Source: Desulfosalsimonas propionicica (GTDB lineage: Bacteria; Desulfobacterota; Desulfobacteria; Desulfobacterales; Desulfosalsimonadaceae). From it: DNA of 64,000 nucleotides. Position numbers and translations under genes: made by a program. How positions within the stretch are numbered: position 1 is the first letter of the stretch; the number at the start of each line of letters is the position of its first letter. Under the pieces are notes generated by a model. It did no database searches, had not been told where the DNA came from, and was given only the letters and a program-made list of their open reading frames with translations. Shown piece by piece: positions 16,779 through 26,265 of this stretch. Location of the stretch: NCBI RefSeq assembly GCF_013761005.1, contig NZ_JACDUS010000001.1:372001-436000 (forward strand), written 5' to 3'.

Positions 16779-17060
16779 TCAAAGGGAAGGCCGAAAGGTA
16801 ACCATTTTGGGCGCATCCAGCACCATAGCCTCTCCCGTGGCCGGGTTTCTTCCTCGTTTGAAAGCCTTGTCTCTCGCCTGAAATTTCCCGAAACCGGAGA
16901 CAAGGACATCTTCACCGTATTCAAGGCTGTTCTTTATAACTTCCAGGAGGGTCTTGAAAAGTTCAGTGGATTTTTTCTTGGAAAATCCAAGATCGTTGAT
17001 TTGCGCGATAATTTTATTTTTTTCAGGGTCATAGATTCTCCTGGCTTGAAGAGTGAACAT
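16779..17060 (-). CDS. IHF/HU-family DNA-bending protein with a probable N-terminal frameshift
   Basis: The body is a clear IHF/HU subunit: GFSKKKSTELFKTLLEVIKN, GEDVLVSGFGKFQARDKAFK and the DNA-intercalating RGRNPATGEA arm. As written, the open frame starts at 17060 with MFTLQARRIYDPEK, which is not IHF-like. A much better start, ATG at 17032, lies five bases after AGGAGA and gives MTLKK (cf. MTLTK in IHF-alpha), but it is in another frame. One extra A in the A7 run at 17017-17023 would join the two into a normal N-terminus. Either the base is missing in the sequence, the gene is mutated, or slippage restores the frame. Confidence 0.85.
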   Translation of the reverse strand: MFTLQARRIYDPEKNKIIAQINDLGFSKKKSTELFKTLLEVIKNSLEYGEDVLVSGFGKFQARDKAFKRGRNPATGEAMVLDAPKMVTFRPSL

Positions 17061-17680
17061 TTATCCCGGCTTCTTGGAGATGTTTGACAGGGCTTGTTAT
17101 AATCTCTTGCATGCCGGGTTAAATGGAGAGTTTCCTTCAGAGAATCAACAGCAAACGCGGCAATAAAAATATGTAAAGTGCCTTTAAAATACACATATTT
17201 CGGAACTTGTCAATTAAAACGAAGTTTTATAGGGGGTTATGAGGAATAAAGAAAAAATTCAGGATGGGTTTTCCTCCATTTTGAAAGACTGGTAACGGCT
17301 CTGGTAGAATCAAAGTTAACAGATTGGGCAATTGTTGTTACTGGAACCGTTTTTATAAATCAAAATTCAATAATTGGGCCATGATGCAAAAAAATCCAAA
17401 GTCGCTTTAAAGAAGCCGTAAATTGCGTTATTTATTGATTTCCGGCGGGCGTTGGCTTCCGGGGGCCGGTTTTTGACTGGTCAACGTAACGGATTGCAGA
17501 GTAAATGTTGTAAGTGGTAACGTTATTTCAGTTGCCGGCAATCTGCCGGCGTGCCGGATTGGCCCGGCAGAACAGCAGAAAAACAAACCAACCGGCACTG
17601 CAGGCATCAGGCCCGGATTTTGCTTCTTGCAGGTAAACAAGACAAATGGACATGTTTAACCCCGGAAAGGAGTCTGACAT
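17061..17680. other. Intergenic region between divergent IHF-like and flavodoxin genes
   Basis: No supported gene. The left part holds the probable IHF promoter. The right part has GC-rich self-complementary sequence around 17531-17570 with repeated GCCGGC elements, and the flavodoxin-ferredoxin gene's ribosome site GGAAAGGAG just before 17681. Confidence 0.5.
17186..17213 (-). promoter_or_regulatory. Sigma-70 promoter for the IHF-like gene
   Basis: Reading leftward, TTGACA (complement of 17208-17213) is followed after about 16 bases by TATTTT, preceded by a TG that makes an extended -10. It lies about 150 bases upstream of either start codon. Confidence 0.5.
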
Positions 17681-18607
17681 ATGAAAACGCTGATTATCTG
17701 TTTTTCCCAGACCGGCAATACGCACAAAATCGCAGAATGTATTGATCAGGGCATCACAGCGACAGGAAGCCAATGTGAGATGAAAACCTTAAATGAGACA
17801 GCTTCTGAATCCCTGTCCGAATATGATCTCATTGGACTCGGAGCCCCGGTGTTCTGGTATAAGGAGCCGCTAAATGTGCAGGATTTTATTGAAGCATTGC
17901 CGGAACAAAACAGCCGGCATTGGTTTGTGTTCTGCACCCACGCCAATGTAATCGGCAATTTTTTCCCTTCCATAACAGAGAAGCTGAGCAAAAGGGGCGC
18001 CAAGGTCATCGGGTTTCACCACAGTTACGCGGATCTAACGGTTCCGTTTTATCCCTACCCGAGCTACACCACCGGTCACCCGGATGAAATCGATTTTCAG
18101 GAGGCCAAAGCCTTTGGCGAAAATATTGTGGAGCGCAGCGTTCAGATTCAAAAAACCGGTGATGATGGACTGATTCCAGAGCCGGGCCCGGTGTCCTCCC
18201 AGGAGTGGATCGAGGAGAGCAAAACCATGACAAAGGAGAAAATCAGCCGGATCATACCCGAATTTACGATTAACACGGAAACCTGTATCCGGTGCCGCCT
18301 GTGCGAGGAAAACTGCCCGGTCGGCGGCATTGACATTGACGCGGAGCCCCCGCGTATTCAGGACCCCTGCATTTATTGCTGGCGCTGCGTGAGCATTTGC
18401 CCGACACTTTCGGTGGAGGCCGACTGGGCGCCGCTTGCGGCAATGGCGCCGGCCAATTACGCCCGGTACAGAAAAGAGCTGGATAAGGCCGCAGCCCGGG
18501 GGGAGTTTCGATGGCTCATTGATCCGGATACCATTGATCTCAATGACCCGCTATATAAGCAATGGCAGCGGCAATTGAAAAACCGGGAAAACCAAAAAAA
18601 GAAATAA
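17681..18607 (+). CDS. EFR1-type flavodoxin/ferredoxin fusion protein
   Basis: 308 residues. The N-terminal flavodoxin-like domain begins IICFSQTGNTHKIAECI, the FMN phosphate-binding loop. The C-terminal part (about 200-260) carries two 4Fe-4S motifs: CIRCRLCEENCPVGGI and CIYCWRCVSICP. The EFR1 family is widespread in anaerobes and is assumed to transfer electrons between low-potential carriers. Partners are not established. GGAAAGGAG precedes the ATG. It ends 18 bases from the convergent mltB-type gene with no terminator visible between them. Confidence 0.9.
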   Translation: MKTLIICFSQTGNTHKIAECIDQGITATGSQCEMKTLNETASESLSEYDLIGLGAPVFWYKEPLNVQDFIEALPEQNSRHWFVFCTHANVIGNFFPSITEKLSKRGAKVIGFHHSYADLTVPFYPYPSYTTGHPDEIDFQEAKAFGENIVERSVQIQKTGDDGLIPEPGPVSSQEWIEESKTMTKEKISRIIPEFTINTETCIRCRLCEENCPVGGIDIDAEPPRIQDPCIYCWRCVSICPTLSVEADWAPLAAMAPANYARYRKELDKAAARGEFRWLIDPDTIDLNDPLYKQWQRQLKNRENQKKK

Positions 18608-18625
18608 CGCAAACCCAAAGCGCTG

Positions 18626-19903
18626 CTATTGCGCGCGCAGCCGCTCAAGGAGTTTGGCAGAGGGATAACCGTCTGCGGCCAGATCATGGTTTTGCTGGAA
18701 GGCACGGATGGCAGCCCGGGTGCGCGGGCCGGCCACGCCGTCTGCCTGGCCGGCGTCAAAGCCCAGGCGGTTTAAGTTCTGTTGGATTTCCATGATCTGA
18801 TTTCGCGAAAGGGTTTCATCGGCAGCATTCGGGCCGAAAAAAATCGGCGGCAGGCCAACAATGCGGTCTGCCAGATGGCCCACGGATATGGCATAGTTCA
18901 CAGATCGGTTCCAGCGCATGATCGCGCGAAAATTATCAAACACAAGAAATGCCGGTCCGCTTTCCCCCTGGGGGAGAACCACTGATGCCTGCGTGTCTGC
19001 ATTGGCAAGTGCTGTGCCGTCTGCGGCCTGCACACCCAGGTTTTTCCATTTTTCCACGCTTTTTTTTGTGTCCAGGGTGGCAAGGGAGAGGTTAAAATCC
19101 TTTGGGAGCCTTACCTGACGGCCCCAGTTCTGGTCCGGCCGCCACCCGATGCGGGAAAGAAAATTGGCTGCAGAGGCAAAGGCGTCGGGCAGGCTGCCCC
19201 AGATATCCTTGCGTCCGTTTCCGGTATAGTCCAGGGCGTAATGGTTAAAGGTAGACGGCATAAACTGCATGTGCCCCATGGCCCCGGCCCAGGAGCTGGT
19301 CATATCCCGGGGCCGCACATGGCCCTGGTCAATTATTTTAAGCGCGTGAATGAGTTCGGCGCGGAAAAAATCGGCCCGCCGCCGGTCATACGCCAGGGTG
19401 GCCAGGGCTTCCACGGCGTAAAACCCGCCCATGTGATTGCCGAAATGGGTCTCCAGGCCCCAGAAGGCAATAAGGTAGCGCGGGGCCACTCCGTATTGAT
19501 CATAAATATCTTCGAGCAGGGCCCGGTGTTTTTCCAGCAGGGCCCGGCCCCGGTAGATCCGCTCCCGGGTGACCCGGCGGCGCAGATAGCTTCGGAAACT
19601 CCGGGTGAACTCCGGCTGGCGCCGGTCTAGCTCCACCACCCGGCGAACCGGGGCAAGATCACCCAGGGCTGCATCCAGGGTTTTTTCGGATATGCCCGCT
19701 TTTTTTGCCTCATTTCGCAGGTTTTGGAGCCATTTGTAAAAATCCCGTTCCGAGGGCTGCTCATTGCGATTGCTCTTTTCACCGGTTTGCCCGGCACGGG
19801 CGGTCTGCTTGCCGGGTGCCGCCGCCAGTGCCACTAAAATCAGTGTTATCAAAGCAAATACAAGTCTTCCGGACGCGTGCCTTTTGGCCCACTTAAACGT
19901 CAT
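18626..19903 (-). CDS. mltB: MltB-type lytic murein transglycosylase
   Basis: 425 residues. It has an N-terminal hydrophobic signal segment (about 13-29) without a clear lipobox, an SLT_2 catalytic domain with GLETHFGNHMG (catalytic Glu151), SWAGAMGHMQFMPSTF and DIWGSLPDAFASAANFL, and a C-terminal PG_binding_1 domain (about 358-420). It would cleave the MurNAc-GlcNAc bond in the periplasm to leave 1,6-anhydro ends. AGGAG lies nine bases before the ATG. It is unrelated in sequence to the muramidase at 13111, although both carry a PG_binding_1 domain, C-terminal here and N-terminal there. Confidence 0.92.
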   Translation of the reverse strand: MTFKWAKRHASGRLVFALITLILVALAAAPGKQTARAGQTGEKSNRNEQPSERDFYKWLQNLRNEAKKAGISEKTLDAALGDLAPVRRVVELDRRQPEFTRSFRSYLRRRVTRERIYRGRALLEKHRALLEDIYDQYGVAPRYLIAFWGLETHFGNHMGGFYAVEALATLAYDRRRADFFRAELIHALKIIDQGHVRPRDMTSSWAGAMGHMQFMPSTFNHYALDYTGNGRKDIWGSLPDAFASAANFLSRIGWRPDQNWGRQVRLPKDFNLSLATLDTKKSVEKWKNLGVQAADGTALANADTQASVVLPQGESGPAFLVFDNFRAIMRWNRSVNYAISVGHLADRIVGLPPIFFGPNAADETLSRNQIMEIQQNLNRLGFDAGQADGVAGPRTRAAIRAFQQNHDLAADGYPSAKLLERLRAQ

Positions 19904-19926
19904 GCGTTGTCGGCTCCTTTAAAGCA

Positions 19927-21099
19927 TTAAGAGTTTCCGCCTGCTGCGCTGGTTTTCTCCGTCTGGTCTTCAGGAAAAAGTTTTTCGTATTCCCCGTATC
20001 CTTCGGCCCCAAGCCGATGGGCCGGGATAAAGCGCATGGCGGCGGAGTTCATGCAGTAGCGCTTGCCTGTGGGCGGCGGGCCGTCGTCAAACACGTGGCC
20101 CAGATGGGAGTCGGCTATGCGGCTGCGTACTTCCGTGCGGGTCATAAACAGGCTCACATCGGCTTTTTCCACCACTGCATCCGGGGCAATGGGCCGGGTA
20201 AAACTGGGCCAGCCGGTACCGGACTTGAACTTGTCCGTGGAAGCAAAAAGCGGTTCACCAGAGACGATATCCACGTACAGTCCGGCCTCGGAGTTGTCCC
20301 AGTATGCATTGTCAAACGGACGTTCCGTGCCGTTTTCCTGTGTAACGTGATATTGCAGCTTTGACAACCGGTTTTGGATCTCTTCGTCAGGGGGCCGGTT
20401 CCAGGACGTCCCGGACGTGGTGTCATCGGGCTCATGAGCTTTTGGTTTGTCATTGTTCTGCCAGTGCTTTTTGATAAAACGGTCCCGGCCGGATCCAAAA
20501 CGGTACATCTTGTAGCGCAGGGGGTTTTTTTCGTGATAATCCTGGTGATAATCTTCGGCAGCGTAAAATGTGGTATAGGGCCGGATCTCGGTGGCAATGG
20601 GGGCCTGAAACCGGCCGGAGGCCTCAAGTGCCGCTTTTGCGGCTTCTGCCCGGTTTTTCTGGTCATCTGAATGAAAAAAGATCACGGACCTGTACTGGGG
20701 CCCCCGGTCGGCAAACGAGCCGCCGGCGTCTGTGGGGTCGATCTGGTGCCAGTAGACATCAAGCAGCTGGTCATAGCTGATCAGCGCCGGGTCATAGGTG
20801 ATCTGCACGGCTTCCACGTGCCGGGTTGCACCCGAGCTGACCTGTTCGTATGTGGGATTTTCCCGGCTGCCCCCGGCGTATCCGGAAACCACGGAACCCA
20901 CCCCTTCGAGATTTTCAAAGGGCGGGACCATACACCAGAAACAGCCACCGGCAAAGGTTGCAATGCGCGTTTTTGCGGATTGATCCGTTGTGTTCATTGC
21001 ATGGGACTCCTTTTGTTGCGATATCAGGAAACCGGTGACAAAACCCGCAGCAGCCGTGATCACCAGCAGGCAGGTCAGTATTTGTTTTTTTGTTTTCAT
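19927..21099 (-). CDS. msrAB: Membrane-anchored MsrA-MsrB fusion (methionine sulfoxide reductase)
   Basis: 390 residues. An N-terminal uncleaved signal anchor (about 8-28) is followed by MsrA ([17 protein letters not shown], catalytic Cys53) and then MsrB ([34 protein letters not shown], catalytic Cys349). Together they reduce S- and R-methionine sulfoxide in envelope proteins. MsrB lacks the CxxC zinc ligands (the position reads DIVSG), so it is the metal-free type. The anchor implies periplasmic repair, as in secreted MsrAB of other bacteria. The electron donor is not encoded nearby. Confidence 0.93.
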   Translation of the reverse strand: MKTKKQILTCLLVITAAAGFVTGFLISQQKESHAMNTTDQSAKTRIATFAGGCFWCMVPPFENLEGVGSVVSGYAGGSRENPTYEQVSSGATRHVEAVQITYDPALISYDQLLDVYWHQIDPTDAGGSFADRGPQYRSVIFFHSDDQKNRAEAAKAALEASGRFQAPIATEIRPYTTFYAAEDYHQDYHEKNPLRYKMYRFGSGRDRFIKKHWQNNDKPKAHEPDDTTSGTSWNRPPDEEIQNRLSKLQYHVTQENGTERPFDNAYWDNSEAGLYVDIVSGEPLFASTDKFKSGTGWPSFTRPIAPDAVVEKADVSLFMTRTEVRSRIADSHLGHVFDDGPPPTGKRYCMNSAAMRFIPAHRLGAEGYGEYEKLFPEDQTEKTSAAGGNS

Positions 21100-21238
21100 C
21101 AGCGGTTTTCCTTTTCCGTTTCGCCCAAAAATCCGTACTCTGGATCAATAAGATAATACGGATGCAGCATCCGGCAATCTATGGTTTGAAATTTTTGGCC
21201 TGAATTGATATCTGAAAAGGAAAACAAAGGGCGGGACA

Positions 21239-21982
21239 ATGGCAGAAAAAAAGACAGCAGCAGATTGTATCGTGTTTCCCCTGGATCTGCCCACCGTGGC
21301 CGAGGCAGCCGAATATGCCCGGCAGCTTTCGGGCAGGGTGGGAATGTTTAAAATCGGCCTGGAGCTGTTTATCTCAGGCCGGGGGCAAATCATTGAGACC
21401 ATCCGTGAAAGCGGGGATTCGGCCATCTTTCTGGATTTGAAGCTCCACGACATTCCGGCCACAGTGGGCCGGGCCATGGAGCGCATTGCCGCATGGGACG
21501 GGGTGGTGTTTGCCACGGTGCATTGCGGGGAATCTCCGGCCATGCTCAAAGCCGCGGTACGCGGCAGCAGCGGCCGGGTGGGCGTTCTGGGGGTAACGGT
21601 TTTGACAAGTGTTTCCGGAAAGGATTTGCAAAAGGCCGGGTTTGATCCGGTTTATGCCGATGATCCCGGCGCCCTTGTTATGAAGCGCGCGCAGATGGTC
21701 AGGGATGCCGGATGCGCCGGAGTTGTCTGCTCGGGCCACGAGGCCGCAGCCATCAAGGCCGAATTCGGCAGCGATTTTGTTACCATGGTGCCGGGTATCC
21801 GGCCGGCCGGCTCGGTTGGAAAAGACGATCAAAAGCGCGTGGTCACCCCGGGGCAGGCAGTTCAAAACGGGGCGGATTACCTGGTCATCGGCCGGCCCAT
21901 CCGGGATGCGGATGATCCCGGGAAAGCCGCGGAACAAATCGCCGCTGAAATCCGGGAAGCCGCGGGCGGCGGCCTGGCCTGA
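21239..21982 (+). CDS. pyrF: Orotidine 5'-phosphate decarboxylase
   Basis: Final enzyme of UMP synthesis. 247 residues, with the FKIGLELF segment, the catalytic DLKLHDIPATV block (Asp-Lys-Asp type), VTVLTS and the C-terminal YLVIGRPIRDADDP phosphate-binding motif of the bacterial class. GGGCGGGAC lies before the ATG. It stands alone between two minus-strand blocks, converging with the small peptide gene after lysC. Confidence 0.95.
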   Translation: MAEKKTAADCIVFPLDLPTVAEAAEYARQLSGRVGMFKIGLELFISGRGQIIETIRESGDSAIFLDLKLHDIPATVGRAMERIAAWDGVVFATVHCGESPAMLKAAVRGSSGRVGVLGVTVLTSVSGKDLQKAGFDPVYADDPGALVMKRAQMVRDAGCAGVVCSGHEAAAIKAEFGSDFVTMVPGIRPAGSVGKDDQKRVVTPGQAVQNGADYLVIGRPIRDADDPGKAAEQIAAEIREAAGGGLA

Positions 21983-22012
21983 GCACTGGTCAGGCAGCGG
22001 TAACGCCCGGGC

Positions 22013-22108
22013 TTAAATGCCGAAAAACAGCCGCTTGAAAACCAGTGCCAGTATCACCGCGGCCACGATGAGCACCATGATGAGCTGGTCAGGGGAAAAG
22101 CTTTTCAT
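22013..22108 (-). CDS. 31-residue single-TM peptide downstream of lysC
   Basis: From the ATG at 22108 the frame reads MKSFSPDQLI, then a hydrophobic helix (MVLIVAAVILALVF), then KRLFFGI and stop. It begins 31 bases after the lysC stop on the same strand. An AGGAGG sequence lies about 16 bases upstream, further than usual. The compact TM-plus-basic-tail form looks like a real small membrane peptide, but nothing else supports it. Confidence 0.4.
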   Translation of the reverse strand: MKSFSPDQLIMVLIVAAVILALVFKRLFFGI

Positions 22109-22139
22109 GGCCTGTTTTGCTCTGCCTCCTGGCGGCACG

Positions 22140-23357
22140 TTACTCGTTGTCGAGAGCAAATGCCGTGTGAAGGGCCCGCACGGCCAGTTCCGTGTATTTT
22201 TCCTCGATCACGCAGGAAATCCGGATTTCCGAGGTGGAGATCATCAGGATGTTGATGTTTTCCGCAGACAGGGTGGCAAACATTTTCGAGGCCACCCCGG
22301 AGTGGCTGCGCATGCCTACCCCGATCACCGAAACCTTGGCGATATCCTCGTCTCCGAGCACTTCCTCGGCCCCGATTTCTCCGGCCACCTTTTTTTCGAT
22401 CTCCATGGCTGCGCCAAAGTCGGATTTGGGAACCGTAAAGGTCAGATCGGTCATGTGGCTCAAACGGGTGTTCTGGATGATCATGTCCACACCGATGCCG
22501 GCTTCGGCAATGGGGGCCAGGATCTTTGAGGCAATGCCCGGCTTGTCAGGCACCTTGCGCAGGGTTATGCGTGCCTCGTTCTTGTTGTGGGTAACCCCGG
22601 AGACCACGACCTTTTCCATATTGGCATCTTCATGAACCACCATGGTTCCTTCCTCCTCGTTAAACGATGACCTGACGTGCAGGGGCACGTTGTATTTTTT
22701 GGCAAACTCCACGGACCGGATCTGGAGGACCTTGGCCCCCAGGCTGGCCATCTCCAGCATTTCGTCGTAGGCGATGCGCGACAGCTTGCGCGCTTTGGCG
22801 CAGATGTTGGGATCAGCCGTGTAAATGCCGTCCACATCCGTGTAGATCTCGCACTGGTCGGCGTTTAAGGCCGCGGCCACGGCAACCGCAGACGTATCCG
22901 ACCCGCCGCGGCCCAGGGTGGTGATATCGCCCTGTGCGTCCACACCCTGAAATCCCGCCACCACCACGATGTTGCCCTGCCCCAGCAGATCCCTGATGCG
23001 GCGGGCACCGATTTCCTGAATCCGGGCGCGGTTGTAGCTGCTGTCGGTGAGGATTTCAGCCTGGTGGCCCAGCATGGAGCGGGCCTTGTATCCCATGGCC
23101 TGAAGCGTCATGGCCATCAGCGACACCGTGGTCTGCTCGCCTGTGGCCAGAAGCACGTCCATTTCCCGGCAGTCCGGGGTGCCGCAGATATTGCCGGCCA
23201 TGGATATCAACTGATCGGTGACCCCGCTCATGGCAGACAGAATCACCACAACGTCGTTTCCCGCATCCCGGGTTCGAACCACGCGTTTGGCCACGTTTCG
23301 GATCCGGTCCAGATCGCCCACCGATGTTCCGCCGTATTTTTGCACTATCAACGCCAT
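22140..23357 (-). CDS. lysC: Aspartate kinase
   Basis: First enzyme of lysine, threonine and methionine synthesis. 405 residues: an N-terminal kinase domain starting [11 protein letters not shown], with the VAGFQGVD and [13 protein letters not shown] segments, then two C-terminal ACT domains (about 260-405, [12 protein letters not shown] and [16 protein letters not shown]) typical of feedback-inhibited class II aspartate kinases. Last full-size gene of the minus-strand series from phoH. An internal start for a separate beta subunit, known in some species, is not evident. Confidence 0.95.
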   Translation of the reverse strand: MALIVQKYGGTSVGDLDRIRNVAKRVVRTRDAGNDVVVILSAMSGVTDQLISMAGNICGTPDCREMDVLLATGEQTTVSLMAMTLQAMGYKARSMLGHQAEILTDSSYNRARIQEIGARRIRDLLGQGNIVVVAGFQGVDAQGDITTLGRGGSDTSAVAVAAALNADQCEIYTDVDGIYTADPNICAKARKLSRIAYDEMLEMASLGAKVLQIRSVEFAKKYNVPLHVRSSFNEEEGTMVVHEDANMEKVVVSGVTHNKNEARITLRKVPDKPGIASKILAPIAEAGIGVDMIIQNTRLSHMTDLTFTVPKSDFGAAMEIEKKVAGEIGAEEVLGDEDIAKVSVIGVGMRSHSGVASKMFATLSAENINILMISTSEIRISCVIEEKYTELAVRALHTAFALDNE

Positions 23358-23363
23358 ATCGCG

Positions 23364-23921
23364 TTATCCTCGCAGAAATTGAAAGTCCTTTGTTTTTTGT
23401 AAGGCTCCTACCAGATTTGGGGCATCCGGTCCATAAAAATCCAGGGCAAATCCCCGCCGGTCATTTCCACAGACCCGGATCCGGATGAAGATATCCGGCC
23501 TGAGATCGGCAAAGTCCAGGCGCTCAGCCCATTCCACGGCCACCACGTTTGAACCCTCAAATATGTCGTCAAAACCCAGGTCCTCGAGATCCCCGCCGCC
23601 GTCAATGCGGTAGAGATCCACGTGAAACAGCCGGCGGTCCCCCGGATATTCATTGATCAGTGTGTATGTGGGACTGGTGACAGCCGTGCGCTCATCCACC
23701 CCCAGGCCCCGGGCCAGGCCCTGGACAAAAACGGTCTTGCCCGCCCCGAGATCTCCGCCAAGACCGATCACGCAGGGTCGCTGGCGATTCTGCTGCCGGA
23801 TGCAGGCGCCCAGGGCCGCGGCCAGGTCAAAGCTTTGGGCATGGCTTTGGGTGGTTGTCTTTAATACGGCCCGGGGTTCGGGAAAATCTTTTGGCCGATC
23901 AGAGCAGGGGCCGGCAGTCAT
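23364..23921 (-). CDS. tsaE: TsaE, ATPase for threonylcarbamoyladenosine (t6A) tRNA modification
   Basis: P-loop ATPase that works with TsaB, TsaC and TsaD on t6A at position 37 of ANN-decoding tRNAs. The start used is ATG 23921 (MTAGPCSDRP), overlapping the end of the upstream gene by 23 bases; an ATG at 23960 would overlap further. The Walker A motif reads GGDLGAGKTVFVQGL. TSPTYTLINEY, FHVDLYRI and AVEWAERL are typical of the family. It is directly followed by lysC, with six bases between them. A Sua5-like TsaC candidate is at 10140. Confidence 0.92.
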   Translation of the reverse strand: MTAGPCSDRPKDFPEPRAVLKTTTQSHAQSFDLAAALGACIRQQNRQRPCVIGLGGDLGAGKTVFVQGLARGLGVDERTAVTSPTYTLINEYPGDRRLFHVDLYRIDGGGDLEDLGFDDIFEGSNVVAVEWAERLDFADLRPDIFIRIRVCGNDRRGFALDFYGPDAPNLVGALQKTKDFQFLRG

Positions 23922-25494
23922 GGGCCATGTCCGTAAATGCGCCGGAATCAATTGCGCCAAAGGTTTCCGGCAGATGATCCATCACATCCCCGGCCATGTA
24001 CCCGACTGGTCCCCGGTTTTTGGCCAGCAGGTCTGCGGCGGCGCCGTGCAGATAAACCCCGAGATGGCAGGCGGCATCAGCTGCCACCCCCTGGGCGGTA
24101 AACCCGGCGATCATGCCGGTTAATACATCACCCATGCCGCCGGAGGCCATACCCGGGTTACCCGTGGTATTTACGAAAACCCGACCGTCAGGGTGGGCGA
24201 TCACGGTTCGTGCACCCTTGAGCACCAGGAGCACCCCTTGGGCTTTTGCAAAGTTTCGGGCGGCGCTCACCCGGTCGGCCTGGATTTCCGCCGTGGAAGT
24301 TTTCGCCAGCCGGGCCATTTCCCCGGGATGCGGCGTAAGAATGATTTCGGCGCGTTTGTTTTTCAGCACCCCCAGGCACCCGGCCAGGTTGTTTAATCCG
24401 TCTGCATCCACAACCACTGGAACAGGGCTGTTTTCGATCAGAGCGCACACCAGTTCCCGGGTGGTGTCTGCCGTGCCCATACCCGGGCCCAGGGCCAGGC
24501 AGGATTTGTCTGAAAGCATGGAAACAATGGGTTCCAGACTGTCTTTGCCCAGAGTTCCGCCCCGGGCTTCTGCCAGGGGGCGGGTCATGGTTTCCAGGCC
24601 CCGGCTCTCCACGATGGTGTTGATGCTTTCAGGCACGGCCAGGGTCACCAGGCCCGCGCCGGCGCGCATGGCCGCAGTGGCGGCCATGACAGCAGCCCCG
24701 GATTTGCCGGTGCTGCCGGCGGCCACCAGCACGTGGCCGGTCTGGCCCTTGTGGCTCTGTTGGTCCCGGGCCGGCAGCCGTGAGCGGATCCACCCGGAGG
24801 TGAGCACCTGGTGCCGGGGGTTTGCTGCCCGGACAATGTGGGGGGGGATGCCAATGTCGATGATGAAAAGTTTTCCAGTGTATCGGGCTCCTGGCAGCAG
24901 CATATGGCCCAGCTTGGCAAATGCAAACGTGGCCGTGGCATCGGCTTTTACACAGATGCCGCAGGGCTGGCCGGTTTCGGTGTGCAGGCCCGAGGCAATG
25001 TCTACACAAAATACCGGTGCGGATACCTGGTTGATGAAATCAATGATGTCTCTGAAATACCCCTTTACCTCGGAATCCAGACCTGTGCCCAAAATCGCAT
25101 CAACTATCAGATGACATTGCGCGATTTCCTCTTTGTACCGGCTGAAGGTGAGGTCATCGGGCATTTCCGTGACCGGTATGCCAAGGGTCTCAAGGTGTTT
25201 GAAGTTGGCGGCCGCATCCCCCCTGAGCCGGTCCCGGGAGGCCAGCAGGTACACGGCTGCGTCCACGCCGTGCTGGGCAAGGTAGCGGGCGATCACGAAC
25301 CCGTCTCCGCCGTTGTTGCCTTTTCCGGCAATAACGGCCACCCTGCGGCTGTAGATTTCCGGCCAGGTGTCAAAAATGGCGCGCACCGCGCCACGGCCGG
25401 CGTTTTCCATGAGGACCCGGCCGGGCAGGCCGAAGGTTTCAATGGTTTGCCGGTCCATCTCCCGCATTTCATCGGCTGTCAGGATATACATCAC
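23899..25494 (-). CDS. nnr: Bifunctional NAD(P)H-hydrate epimerase and dehydratase
   Basis: 531-residue repair enzyme for hydrated NAD(P)H. The N-terminal YjeF_N domain (about 1-220: EMREMDRQTIETFGLPGRVLMENAG, GKGNNGGDGFVIARYL) epimerises S and R hydrates. The C-terminal ribokinase-like domain (about 235-520: KGQTGHVLVAAGSTGKSGAA, VLTP-like ILTPHPGEMARLA, ASGGMGDVLTGMIAGF) dehydrates them using ATP or ADP. The catalytic Asp in GMGD is present. Its start overlaps the pdxJ stop. A second, stand-alone relative of the C-terminal domain lies in the selenium operon at 42678. Confidence 0.94.
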   Translation of the reverse strand: MMYILTADEMREMDRQTIETFGLPGRVLMENAGRGAVRAIFDTWPEIYSRRVAVIAGKGNNGGDGFVIARYLAQHGVDAAVYLLASRDRLRGDAAANFKHLETLGIPVTEMPDDLTFSRYKEEIAQCHLIVDAILGTGLDSEVKGYFRDIIDFINQVSAPVFCVDIASGLHTETGQPCGICVKADATATFAFAKLGHMLLPGARYTGKLFIIDIGIPPHIVRAANPRHQVLTSGWIRSRLPARDQQSHKGQTGHVLVAAGSTGKSGAAVMAATAAMRAGAGLVTLAVPESINTIVESRGLETMTRPLAEARGGTLGKDSLEPIVSMLSDKSCLALGPGMGTADTTRELVCALIENSPVPVVVDADGLNNLAGCLGVLKNKRAEIILTPHPGEMARLAKTSTAEIQADRVSAARNFAKAQGVLLVLKGARTVIAHPDGRVFVNTTGNPGMASGGMGDVLTGMIAGFTAQGVAADAACHLGVYLHGAAADLLAKNRGPVGYMAGDVMDHLPETFGAIDSGAFTDMAHDCRPLL

Positions 25495-26216
25495 AGCTCC
25501 TTGATCAGGTTGCGCATTTCCCGAACGGCCTTTTCCATGCCCGCCAGGGCGGCCCTGGAGACAATGGAATGGCCGATGCTGAATTCGTCAATGATCCGGG
25601 TGCCGGCAAACCACCCGATGGTGTTATAGCAAAGCCCGTGGCCGGCATTGACCCCCAGGCCCAGTTCATGGGCCAGGTGTGCGGCATCTGTTATGGCGGA
25701 AAACTGGGCCTTTTTATCCCCCGGATCAGAGGCCTCGCAGAATGCGCCGGTGTGGATTTCCACCATGTCCGCGCCGGTATCAGCTGAAGCGCGGATTTGT
25801 ATGGCATCCGGGTCGATAAACAGGCTTACCGGGACGGCCGCGCTGTGCAGGGATTCAACGGCTTTTTGGGTGACCTCTGCCAGGCCGCGCACGTCCAGGC
25901 CCCCTTCGGTGGTCAGCTCGGTTCGCTTTTCCGGCACCAGGGTCACCAGATCGGGCCTGAGGTCTGCGGCAATGGAGATCATTTCATCTGTGGCCGCCAT
26001 TTCAAGGATGAGTCGCGATTGCACGGTTTTTCGCAGCAAATATACGTCCCGGTCCTGGATGTGGCGCCGGTCTTCGCGAAGATGTACCACAATACCGTCA
26101 GCCCCTCCGAGTTCGGCCAGCAAGGCCGCGTGAACCGGGTCCGGGTAAGCGGTTGCACCGCCCCTTGCCTGGCGCAGGGTTGCAATGTGATCCACGTTGA
26201 CTGCCAGTCCGGCCAT
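25491..26216 (-). CDS. pdxJ: Pyridoxine 5'-phosphate synthase
   Basis: TIM-barrel enzyme of the DXP-dependent vitamin B6 pathway that condenses 3-amino-2-oxopropyl phosphate with DXP. I place the start at ATG 26216 (MAGLAVNVDHIATLRQARGG) because this is the standard family N-terminus and AAAGGAAAA precedes it. An upstream ATG at 26261 would add 15 odd residues. LREDRRHIQDRDV, LVPEKRTELTTEGGLDV, and GLGVNAGHGL are conserved. 241 residues is normal. pdxA is not in the window. Confidence 0.95.
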   Translation of the reverse strand: MAGLAVNVDHIATLRQARGGATAYPDPVHAALLAELGGADGIVVHLREDRRHIQDRDVYLLRKTVQSRLILEMAATDEMISIAADLRPDLVTLVPEKRTELTTEGGLDVRGLAEVTQKAVESLHSAAVPVSLFIDPDAIQIRASADTGADMVEIHTGAFCEASDPGDKKAQFSAITDAAHLAHELGLGVNAGHGLCYNTIGWFAGTRIIDEFSIGHSIVSRAALAGMEKAVREMRNLIKEL

Positions 26217-26265
26217 GGTTTTTTCCTTTCTTTCTCCTTGTTGCTGTTCTGTTGTGTCCATCTTC

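Noticed and set aside
12502-17060. Full genomic island with attL/attR at tRNA-Leu
   Set aside because: No second copy of the tRNA 3' end and no integrase was found in the window, so only accessory content is claimed.
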